Assembly: GCA_004212135.1 (NCBI GenBank)
Contig: RXIE01000166.1
Coordinates: 1-27,288 of the forward strand
Source of the DNA: Candidatus Methanophagales archaeon ANME-1-THS
GTDB lineage: Archaea; Halobacteriota; Syntropharchaeia; Alkanophagales; Methanospirareceae
Reading direction: 5' to 3'
DNA: 27,288 nt
The position numbers and the translations under genes were made by a program. Below are positions 21,029-27,288 of the stretch, piece by piece. The notes under the pieces are model-generated. The model had not been told where the DNA came from, searched no databases, and worked only from the letters and a program-made list of their open reading frames with translations. Each line of letters begins with the position of its first letter. Position 1 is the first letter of the stretch.

Positions 21029-21068
21029 TATTCCTTCACTCTCTTCCTATCTTATTATTTCTTTCTTT

Positions 21069-21083
21069 ATATTATATTAGTGC
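21069..21083 (-). promoter_or_regulatory. TATA-like element upstream of the histidine kinase operon
   Basis: TAATATAATATAAAG on the minus strand, about 45 bases before the kinase ATG at 21028; it would leave a leader of about 20 bases. Confidence 0.45.
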
Positions 21084-21156
21084 GTCGTCTTTCCTTCTCC
21101 ACCTCGGAGTTTAGCCATTCGATCAGGTTGGAGAGATCCGGAGAGAAACGAAAAAC

Positions 21157-21171
21157 CGAAACATTTATATA
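21157..21171 (+). promoter_or_regulatory. BRE/TATA promoter of the repeat-module membrane protein genes
   Basis: CGAAAC followed by ATTTATATA is a textbook archaeal BRE-TATA. A start site near 21197 leaves about 33 bases before ATG 21230. Confidence 0.65.
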
Positions 21172-21229
21172 CATATTTAGAGTTCTTTCATAAACGGAGA
21201 AAATAGTAAGGATAGGTACTTAGCTAAAG

Positions 21230-22168
21230 ATGGATATAAAAGAGTCCTTTGAAAAAGTAATTATGGATGGGCGAACGTTATTAGCGATATTTCTCCTTGC
21301 GATCGTTTGGCGAATCTTCATCAGTCTTGATGGCGAGATAGCGCTGTGGGAAAGTCTCTGCTCGGGCACTGCTCTGATCATCCTCGGCTGGGCTCTCTTC
21401 TCCTATCTGTATCATATGTCCTTAAAGGAGACGGATTGGTTAATCTCGAACAGGATGTTTCAGGGGCTTGCAGTGAGCCTGGCCACGATCAATACGTACG
21501 TGGTGGTTTACTACGGCATGCGATGGCTCAGGCTGCTCTCCGTCGAGGTGTATGTACCCTACGATGTCCTTATACGGGATGTTCGATACGTTATGATCGT
21601 GCTCTGTTACTGTGGTCTCACCTGGGCAGCACTCCATCTCAAGAATATGCATGACAGTTACATGTTGCTCACCAAGGAGATACCGGCGATGCGGAAACCC
21701 GCGATGAGAAGAGCGTTATTCAAGGTGATAACCGATGAGCGGACTGCAATAGTACTCATCGCGATCGCGTTCTTCTGGCGAGCGTCCATAAGCCTTGACC
21801 GACAGATCGTTCTCTGGGAGAGTATGTGCTCAGGTATCGCCCTGTTCATCATGGGCTGGATTCTCTTCGGGTACATCATTTCATTGGCCTGGCGCGTGAC
21901 CAGACCACGGATGATGAAGATCTATCATGGGATTGCACTTTCGATCTTCGCGATAAACCTCTACGTTCTTGCGTACTATGGCATGAGATGGTATCGATTA
22001 ATCACCGCAGGGGAAGAGGCGGGGTTAGTGCCTTTGGATTTCGTCTTCAGGGACATCCGATTTTTTGTGGTCGTGATCTTTTACTGCTCGGCAATCGTCT
22101 TATCGAAGTGGCTCGAAAAGGCGGCAGAGGAGTGCGAATTCCTGGTCAAGAAGGAATCAGAGGCATGA
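21230..22168 (+). CDS. Membrane protein built from two copies of an unrecognised ~140-residue module
   Basis: 312 residues, about eight membrane helices. Module 1 (13-147) and module 2 (168-306) align along their full length: 'WR' (27-28; 183-184), 'ISLD' (31-34; 187-190), 'LWES.CSG' (39-46; 195-202), a conserved Asn then 'YYGMRW' (94-99; 249-254), and 'RD.R' (116-119; 274-277). Both copies end in a soluble helix. The conserved Arg, Asp and Glu lie in or next to membrane helices and may form a functional site. I do not recognise the family. The next gene encodes two more copies. Its neighbours are the sensor kinase and antiporter-like genes. Confidence 0.8.
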   Translation: MDIKESFEKVIMDGRTLLAIFLLAIVWRIFISLDGEIALWESLCSGTALIILGWALFSYLYHMSLKETDWLISNRMFQGLAVSLATINTYVVVYYGMRWLRLLSVEVYVPYDVLIRDVRYVMIVLCYCGLTWAALHLKNMHDSYMLLTKEIPAMRKPAMRRALFKVITDERTAIVLIAIAFFWRASISLDRQIVLWESMCSGIALFIMGWILFGYIISLAWRVTRPRMMKIYHGIALSIFAINLYVLAYYGMRWYRLITAGEEAGLVPLDFVFRDIRFFVVVIFYCSAIVLSKWLEKAAEECEFLVKKESEA

Positions 22169-22379
22169 GCTAAACCCTTACTGCGCCTCTCAAGTAAGCC
22201 CTACAACGCTTGCAGTGACGCAGGCAGAGTCCCGCAATTGCGGAGTGGTAGGAGCGGGCCCCACACAAAGCGTTTACGGAAAGAAAACACTGCACTATTG
22301 AGAAAGAAGAGAAACAATCATAGGTTCGTATCAAGCATCCTTTTAAAGAGCGGTTTATTTGGAATTTGTTAAGCGGAAG
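22169..22379 (+). other. Gap between the two module genes: GC-rich palindrome and TATA element
   Basis: The gap holds a perfect 12-base palindrome CCGCAATTGCGG at 22232-22243, set in a GC-rich stretch (22200-22270) unlike the AT-rich promoter gaps nearby. TTTTAAA at about 22341-22347 could be the TATA box of the second gene. No coding frame of note. Confidence 0.4.
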
Positions 22380-23333
22380 ATGAGGGAACCCATATGCACG
22401 GTACTCGCCGACGACTGGATATTATTCCTGCTCATTACGATCGCGTTTTTGTGGCGTGCTGTGGTAAGCCTTGACGGGACCGAAGTTCTGTGGGAGAGTA
22501 TCTGCTCAGGCATTTCTCTTATCATACTGGGCTGGCTGCTCCTCGGTTATCTCTACACTATGTCCCGGAGACCGACACAATGGCCGGTTTCGAATAAGAT
22601 CTACCAGCGAATCTGCTTTAATCTCCTCGTTCTGAATGGTTATGTACTCATCTACTACGGAATGCGGTGGTCAGGGGTACTGCACGTTGAAGTTTCTCGG
22701 CCGCTGGACTTCGTTTTCAGAGATATACGCTATGTCTTATTCGTGATCTTTTACGCTGCGATACTCTGGTCCACGAAACCCTTGAAGAAGATGCATGATG
22801 ATTACCGGTTCCTGGTATCCCGATCGATGCTCCCTGAGCGGAGTTTGCGAGAATTGATTTTCAAGGTGATTACTGATGAACGAACGTTGCTGGTACTCAT
22901 TGGTATAGCATTTTTATGGCGAACGTGCTTAAGCTTCGATTACATGATAACCTTCTGGGAGAGCACATACTCCTATATTATTCAGCTCATCATCGGCTGG
23001 TTCCTCTTTGGGTATCTCTGTGCACTCTCGGTGAAGGTGAGGAAGAGGGTAGAGGTGCGAATGGTCAGCCAAGGAATTGCCTTTGCGTTAGGTGCGATCA
23101 ACGTTTACGCACTTGCGTACTATGGCATGATGGTGTATGGATTGATTGGCCTGCGCGACATGGCAGAGACGTTTATGCCCATGGATTATATCTTCGGCGA
23201 CGCGCGATTTTTCGCCTTGGTGCTCTTCTATTATACCACGATCATGATATCAAAGTATCTGGAAAAGGCATATGCGGATTATACCGCGCCGATTGTGGTT
23301 CCGAGTATACACAGTTCAAATCGCGCTTTATAA
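22380..23333 (+). CDS. Second two-module membrane protein, paralogue of the preceding gene
   Basis: 317 residues from ATG 22380; an upstream in-frame TTG at 22359 would add seven. The ATG fits the paralogue's N-terminus better. First module: 'FLWRAVVSLDGTEVLWESICSG' type sequence, then 'LNGYVLIYYGMRW' and 'DFVFRDIRYV', all consensus. Second module: 'FLWRTCLSFDYMITFWES' is kept but the CSG is lost ('STYSY'). 'YYGMRW' has become 'YYGMMV', and 'RDIR' is 'GDAR'. So one of the four modules has lost several shared residues. About eight membrane helices are predicted. Function unknown; likely works with its neighbour. Confidence 0.78.
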   Translation: MREPICTVLADDWILFLLITIAFLWRAVVSLDGTEVLWESICSGISLIILGWLLLGYLYTMSRRPTQWPVSNKIYQRICFNLLVLNGYVLIYYGMRWSGVLHVEVSRPLDFVFRDIRYVLFVIFYAAILWSTKPLKKMHDDYRFLVSRSMLPERSLRELIFKVITDERTLLVLIGIAFLWRTCLSFDYMITFWESTYSYIIQLIIGWFLFGYLCALSVKVRKRVEVRMVSQGIAFALGAINVYALAYYGMMVYGLIGLRDMAETFMPMDYIFGDARFFALVLFYYTTIMISKYLEKAYADYTAPIVVPSIHSSNRAL

Positions 23334-23357
23334 TCTCGACAAACTTCCAACGATATT

Positions 23358-23372
23358 AAAAAAGAAAAAGAA
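23358..23372 (-). terminator. T-rich terminator behind the zinc protein gene
   Basis: On the minus strand TTCTTTTTCTTTTTT lies about 40 bases after the stop at 23410. Confidence 0.4.
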
Positions 23373-23409
23373 GGGAGTTCTGATAAAGTTCTCTTCTATG
23401 AACTCTCTC

Positions 23410-23676
23410 TTAGCTCCCTTTTACATATCCCTTCGTGACCTTTCGTGCGAACAGCGCTATGAGATCCGCGCCACAATTGGGGCACTTGACCAGGGGTTTA
23501 CCTAACGTGGCTCCACAATTCGGGCATTTATCAAACTTGTTCTTGGGCTCCAGCGTATCTCTCCTGAGGTGGCCCCAGTGCTGAGCCATCATATGCCCTA
23601 CGATTTGATCGACCACCATGCCCTCGTTCGCAGCGGTATAGGTCTGGTTGCATACATAACAAATTCCTTCTGCCAT
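23410..23676 (-). CDS. Small protein with two zinc-binding sites
   Basis: 88 residues from ATG 23676, with GGGAGGTGA seven bases upstream. The N-terminal site is Cys6-x2-Cys9 ... His28-x4-His33, spaced like a C2H2 finger ('CYVCNQTYTAANEG', 'GHMMAQH'). The C-terminal site is a zinc ribbon, 'CPNC' at 51-54 and 65-68. The end is basic. It may bind nucleic acid or act as a scaffold. It has its own TATA-like element (TTTTTAAGG near 23740) and lies between the module proteins and the antiporter genes. No close family recognised. Confidence 0.8.
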   Translation of the reverse strand: MAEGICYVCNQTYTAANEGMVVDQIVGHMMAQHWGHLRRDTLEPKNKFDKCPNCGATLGKPLVKCPNCGADLIALFARKVTKGYVKGS

Positions 23677-23851
23677 CTTCTTCACCTCCCGTCCTTATAC
23701 CTCTTCCGAGGATAACCATAATTGTTCACGCAACCTTAAAAACTTTTCTCATCGGTAACTTTCTTCTTATTTTACTATTTTTACTGCTGCAATACTAAAA
23801 ACTCTCAGGAATAATACCGATACACCTCTCGTCTAACAACCGCCCAAAGGG

Positions 23852-24094
23852 TCAAATATACCCCATGCTATAGAGCAGCGCGAGTATATACGCTGCCACG
23901 CCACAAGCAAGGAGGAGAATCGCGAGGAAAACACCGACGTACATACCCAATTTCTCCACTTCGACGTCAGGGCAATGCGCCTTTATCGCCTCTACCGCCT
24001 TCGGATCATACTGCTCGAGACTCAGCATTATCCGGACGGTATCCGTTGGACGTCTGATAAAACATCTCAGTGCACTCAAGAATTTACTTCCCAT
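23852..24094 (-). CDS. Small single-helix membrane protein, second free member of the antiporter-tail family
   Basis: 80 residues. The soluble part opens 'MGSKFLSALRCFIRRPTDTVRIML', matching the 81-residue protein at 17389-17634 in 'MG', 'RCF', 'PT' and 'TR/VR' with identical spacing. It is followed by an acidic stretch with 'AHCPDVEVEKLG' and one helix (50-75) ending 'YSMGYI'. It lies about 110 bases behind two tandem NuoM-like genes on the same strand, just as the 81-residue protein lies next to the MrpD-like gene. This repeats the pairing of small protein with antiporter-like subunit. Function unknown. Confidence 0.75.
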   Translation of the reverse strand: MGSKFLSALRCFIRRPTDTVRIMLSLEQYDPKAVEAIKAHCPDVEVEKLGMYVGVFLAILLLACGVAAYILALLYSMGYI

Positions 24095-24202
24095 TCACGT
24101 GTACCCCCTTCTCCTCCTCGTACGGGTAGCGGTACCGTATTCATTCTTCTTATATCCCGCTGTTTTGCTCATACTATAACTAGTTCTCTATTTGGTGATG
24201 TA

Positions 24203-24222
24203 GTTATATTAATACATATAAC
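24203..24222. promoter_or_regulatory. Inverted repeat at the end of the NuoM-like gene
   Basis: GTTATAT and ATATAAC, a perfect 7-base inverted repeat with a 6-base spacer, covering the stop codon of the 514-residue gene and about 110 bases upstream of the 80-residue gene. Could be an operator or promoter element for the latter. Confidence 0.35.
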
Positions 24223-25748
24223 ACGGTGTGCAGGAGATCCAGGAGTGGTTTAGGATATAATCCCAGGATCAGGGATATTAGTGCCAGGATGAGAAGCGGA
24301 ATGCTCATCGTTAAGGGTGGATCCTTGATCTTATCGTTATGAGCGAGTTCAGGCTTCAAGGGGCCAAAGAATATCTTCTTGGCAGAGGCGAACGTATAGA
24401 CAATCGTTAATAAAACCGCGGAGATACTCAGAATTGCAAGAATCAGTCCCACCGGGATATGTGCTACCCCAAACGTGAACACGCCGGTAAACAGTACCCA
24501 TTCAGCCGCAAAACCACTGAGCGGCGGTAAAGCTGAGAGTATCAAGGCGCCAAAGAGCCAAAGCAGGGCGGTTATTGGCATCTTGGATGCAAGTCCGCCC
24601 ATCTCATTCATATCCCTGGTTCCCGTTACATAGACCAGTATACCCGCAGTTGAAAAGAGGATGGCCTTTCCCAGAATGTGACTCATGAAGTAAAACATTC
24701 CGCCTTCAACACTGTACATGGTGAGCGCAAAAAGCCCAATGACCGAGTAGGATATCTGGCTTATCGTTGAGCAGGCCGCGAATCGCTTCACATCGGTTTG
24801 AGCCAGGGTGAGGAGGGAGCCATAGACCATGGTGACGAGCGCTGCGGCCATGATCGGTATACCGAAGACGATGAACTGTGGATCTGTATGGAGCGGTATG
24901 ATGAGCACCCGCACAATCACATATGCGCCGATATTCGCATACACGGCAAGCAATCCCGCTATGCAGGTGGGGTGCTCGGCGTGCACCCAGGGCATCCAGA
25001 CATGAAGGGGGAATATCGCCATCTTGGTAAATAACCCGAGCATGATCAGTAACGCAATCCAGAAAACGAAGGGATTCCCTACGAGGAGACCTAACTTCGA
25101 GACTTCAAAGGTGCCGATCTGAGTATAAACCAGGAGGGATCCAAATAAGACGAACATACCGCCTACAACGCCCCATAAGAAACACATAAAGGCAACTCTA
25201 AAGCGCTCGATATAACCAAGGAAACTCATGATGAAGTAAAGCGGTATAACGAGTAATTCAATGAAGAGATAGATGAGTATGAGATTGGTCGAAAAGCAGA
25301 TACCCATGAACCCGATCGGAAAGAGGAGGTAGAGCCAGAAGAACCGATTGTAATATAACCGTTCTGCCTGTTCACCTTCTTCGCCATACAGTATCTCCGC
25401 TCGATGCTCGACGTAGTGGAGTGAGTAAAATGAAAGCGCGGTGCAGATGATGTTTATGATCAACGCGACCGGTATACTCAATCCATCAGCGAGGAGCGCG
25501 AAGGGTACACAGCACCGCAACTGGGGCACCATGGAGATCAAGACCTCGGGAACCCACGTATAGCCCTCGACTAGTCGCTCACCATGATACACGCTGACGG
25601 CGGCGATGAAGAGCAGAGCAGTCGTGTAGAGCAGAGCTCCACTCGCTATCAATCCCGCTTTTCTCCCGATTTTGAGCCCGGTCAAATAAATGATGACCGA
25701 GGCGAGGGCGGGCACGAGCAAGGTCTGGAGGAGGAGATGAGGAATCAT
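24204..25748 (-). CDS. NuoM-like antiporter subunit, second of a tandem pair
   Basis: 514 residues, about 14 helices. Key residues in the order seen in NuoM/MrpD proteins: Glu164 in 'IELL', Lys242 in 'GLFTKMAIFPLHVWMPW', Lys321 in 'TDVKRFAACSTISQISYS', Lys361 in 'HILGKAILF', and Glu416 in 'SGFAAEWVLF'. The helix-7 motif reads HVWMPWVHAEHPT where complex I subunits have H.WLPDAH..APT. It begins 2 bases after the stop of its upstream paralogue. The protein is closely similar along its whole length, and one stretch of 38 bases is identical in the DNA. It would translocate H+ or Na+ in a membrane complex; no electron-transfer subunits are visible here. Confidence 0.9.
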   Translation of the reverse strand: MIPHLLLQTLLVPALASVIIYLTGLKIGRKAGLIASGALLYTTALLFIAAVSVYHGERLVEGYTWVPEVLISMVPQLRCCVPFALLADGLSIPVALIINIICTALSFYSLHYVEHRAEILYGEEGEQAERLYYNRFFWLYLLFPIGFMGICFSTNLILIYLFIELLVIPLYFIMSFLGYIERFRVAFMCFLWGVVGGMFVLFGSLLVYTQIGTFEVSKLGLLVGNPFVFWIALLIMLGLFTKMAIFPLHVWMPWVHAEHPTCIAGLLAVYANIGAYVIVRVLIIPLHTDPQFIVFGIPIMAAALVTMVYGSLLTLAQTDVKRFAACSTISQISYSVIGLFALTMYSVEGGMFYFMSHILGKAILFSTAGILVYVTGTRDMNEMGGLASKMPITALLWLFGALILSALPPLSGFAAEWVLFTGVFTFGVAHIPVGLILAILSISAVLLTIVYTFASAKKIFFGPLKPELAHNDKIKDPPLTMSIPLLILALISLILGLYPKPLLDLLHTVLYVLI

Positions 25749-25750
25749 GG

Positions 25751-27277
25751 CTAGATCACCCCTCCCAGTGCCGGTCCGATCACCGAATGGAGCAGATTTA
25801 TAATAAAGCGAGGATAGACCGCCAGAATGAAGGATACAACAGCGATGATGAGAAGAGGAATACTCATCGTTAAGGGTGGATCCTTAATCCCGGTATTATG
25901 AGCAAGTTCCGGGTTCAATGGGCCAAAGAATATTCTCTTTCCGGCTGTGAAGCTATAGACCGCGGTTAAGAGCACCGCAAAGAGGCTCAGAATGGCTATT
26001 AATCGGCCGAGGGGAAATGCGGGTATGCCGAAGGTGAAGACGCCAGTAAAGAGTATCCATTCCGCGGTAAAGCCACTTAAGGGTGGCAGAGCTGAGAGGA
26101 TCATCGCACCCAAAAACCAGAGCGCGGTGGTGAGTGGCATTTTAGCGACCAGCCCACCCATTTTGGTCATGTCCCTCGTCCCGGTCACATAGACCAGTAT
26201 CCCTGCGGTTGAAAAGAGGATGGCCTTTCCCATGATGTGGCTGAGGAAGTAAAAGATGCCGCCTTCAATGCCGATAACCGTGAGGGCGCCAAGGCCGAGG
26301 ACTGAGTAGGAGATCTGGCTTATCGTTGAGCAGGCTGCGAATCGCTTCACATCGGTTTGAGCCAGGGTGAGGAGCGAGCCGTAGACCATAGTGAGCAGCG
26401 CAGCGGCCATAATCGGTATGCCAAAGACTTTGATATCATCACGGAGCGGCAAGATGAGCACCCGGACCATCACATAAGCCGCGATATTCGCATACACGGC
26501 AAGCAATCCCGCTATGCACGTCGGATGCTCGGCGTGCACCCAGGGCATCCAGACATGGAACGGAAATACTGCCAGCTTGAAGAACAACCCGAGCAGCATG
26601 AATAAGATAACCAGGGTAATGACCGGATTGCCCGAAAGGGTGCGTAAGTCCGCGATTTCAAAGCTCCCCATCCGGGTATAGGCGAGGAGGATACCAAACA
26701 GGAAGAGCGTTGCGCCTGCAATTCCCCAGAAGAGACACATCAGGGCGACTTTATACCGCTCGATATAATCTGAATACCCAAATTGAGCCATGATGAAATA
26801 CAGGGGAATGATGGTCAGCAGTTCCATGAAGAAATACATCGCGATCAGGTTGGTCGAGAAGGCGATACCCATGAAACCGGTAGCAAAGAAGGGGAAGAGG
26901 AAGAAGAACCTCGTGTAATACATGAGCCATGTCCGTTCATCCACCTCGCCATAGATCGCCTCGATCCGGTGATCAACATAGTGTATTGAGTACAATGCCA
27001 GAACCAGGCAGCAGAGATTCATGATCAAGGCAACCGGTATGCTCAGCCCGTCTGCCCACAAATTGAAGTTCACGATCGGGGCAACAGGATACTGCTCAAA
27101 GATTATGGCACCCTGATACACGCGACCGCCCACAATACAGAGGAGTGCCGAGGTGTACAGGAGGCTGATAGCTGCAATCCAGCCCGCTTTTCTTCCTAGT
27201 TTGTATCTGGTCAGGAAGATAATTAAGGCGGCTACGACTGGCATGACGACGATTTGAAGAAGGATATATGGCATCAT
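25751..27277 (-). CDS. NuoM-like antiporter subunit, first visible of a tandem pair
   Basis: 508 residues, about 14 helices, paralogue of the next gene. Charged residues in the expected helices: Glu152 ('MELL'), Lys234 ('GLFFKLAVFPFHVWMPW'), Lys311 ('DVKRFAAC'), Lys351 ('HIMGKAILF') and Glu406 ('SGFTAEWILF'). The end 'FFGPLNPELAHNTGIKDPP' plus two helices matches the neighbour. Two ATG codons stand in tandem at the start; I use the first. It follows the stop of a further upstream gene with no gap (TAAATG), so it is inside a longer operon that extends past the right edge. Confidence 0.9.
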   Translation of the reverse strand: MMPYILLQIVVMPVVAALIIFLTRYKLGRKAGWIAAISLLYTSALLCIVGGRVYQGAIIFEQYPVAPIVNFNLWADGLSIPVALIMNLCCLVLALYSIHYVDHRIEAIYGEVDERTWLMYYTRFFFLFPFFATGFMGIAFSTNLIAMYFFMELLTIIPLYFIMAQFGYSDYIERYKVALMCLFWGIAGATLFLFGILLAYTRMGSFEIADLRTLSGNPVITLVILFMLLGLFFKLAVFPFHVWMPWVHAEHPTCIAGLLAVYANIAAYVMVRVLILPLRDDIKVFGIPIMAAALLTMVYGSLLTLAQTDVKRFAACSTISQISYSVLGLGALTVIGIEGGIFYFLSHIMGKAILFSTAGILVYVTGTRDMTKMGGLVAKMPLTTALWFLGAMILSALPPLSGFTAEWILFTGVFTFGIPAFPLGRLIAILSLFAVLLTAVYSFTAGKRIFFGPLNPELAHNTGIKDPPLTMSIPLLIIAVVSFILAVYPRFIINLLHSVIGPALGGVI

Positions 27278-27288
27278 TTAGATCACCA
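27278..27288 (-). CDS. Last codons of an upstream gene leaving the window
   Basis: Minus-strand GTG-ATC-TAA (Val-Ile-stop) directly precedes the ATG at 27277. The 508-residue gene also ends Val-Ile-stop just before the next ATG, so the missing gene may be another paralogue. Too short to identify. Confidence 0.35.

Noticed and set aside
22300..22345. Possible tRNA T-arm (GGTTCGTATC) before the second module gene
   Set aside because: No acceptor stem, D-arm or anticodon arm could be fitted around it.
15529..27288. Standard Fpo/Nuo (complex I) or Mrp operon
   Set aside because: Only antiporter-like subunits are present; no A/B/C/D/H/I/J/K complex I subunits and no MrpA/B/C/E/F/G subunits are seen, and the NuoM-like proteins have a deviating motif.

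Overview
The window reads as a chromosomal segment of an archaeon, most likely a euryarchaeote of the methanogen/anaerobic methane-oxidiser type. Signs of this are the A-type ATP synthase genes (subunits K, C and I), the archaeal tRNA C56 2'-O-methyltransferase, many BRE/TATA-like promoters a short way from starts, translational coupling through ATGA-type overlaps, and a PAS-rich histidine kinase. A lineage close to Methanophagales (ANME-1) would fit the mix of sulfate-activation genes, antiporter-like subunits and PAS kinases. That placement is inference from gene content, not something I could test.

Left part (1-6.2 kb, minus strand): a tightly packed operon, starting from a strong TATA element near 6200. 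It reads two small ribbon-helix-helix proteins, the phosphate transporter pstS-pstC-pstA-pstB, the sulfate adenylyltransferase pair cysD-cysN, and the 5' end of an alkaline-phosphatase-superfamily gene that leaves the window. Most junctions overlap or lie within about 20 bases, so phosphate import and sulfate activation look co-expressed.

Middle part (6.3-15.4 kb): trm56; two or three proteins of unknown function plus a HEAT-repeat protein; then A-type ATP synthase genes in a scattered arrangement: atpK and a small membrane protein (+), atpC (-), and atpI (+). These are separated by a CBS-domain protein, a small helical protein and a ketopantoate-reductase-like gene. The start of atpC appears to be broken by one missing base.

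Right part (15.5-27.3 kb): the most unusual section. It holds a large MrpD/NuoL-like antiporter subunit, two tandem NuoM-like subunits with a non-standard 'HVWMPW' motif (and a hint of a third upstream), and two free-standing ~80-residue single-helix proteins. These small proteins are related to each other and to the C-terminal tail of the large subunit. Between them lie a three-gene signalling operon (PAS histidine kinase, CheY-like receiver, winged-helix protein), a second paralogous winged-helix gene heading the antiporter operon, two tandem membrane proteins built from four copies of one unrecognised ~140-residue module, and a small two-site zinc protein. I infer a regulated, ion-translocating membrane complex of undescribed composition. 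No electron-input subunit (NuoB/C/D/I-like or hydrogenase-like) is visible in the window. I saw no rRNA, tRNA, CRISPR array or insertion sequence.
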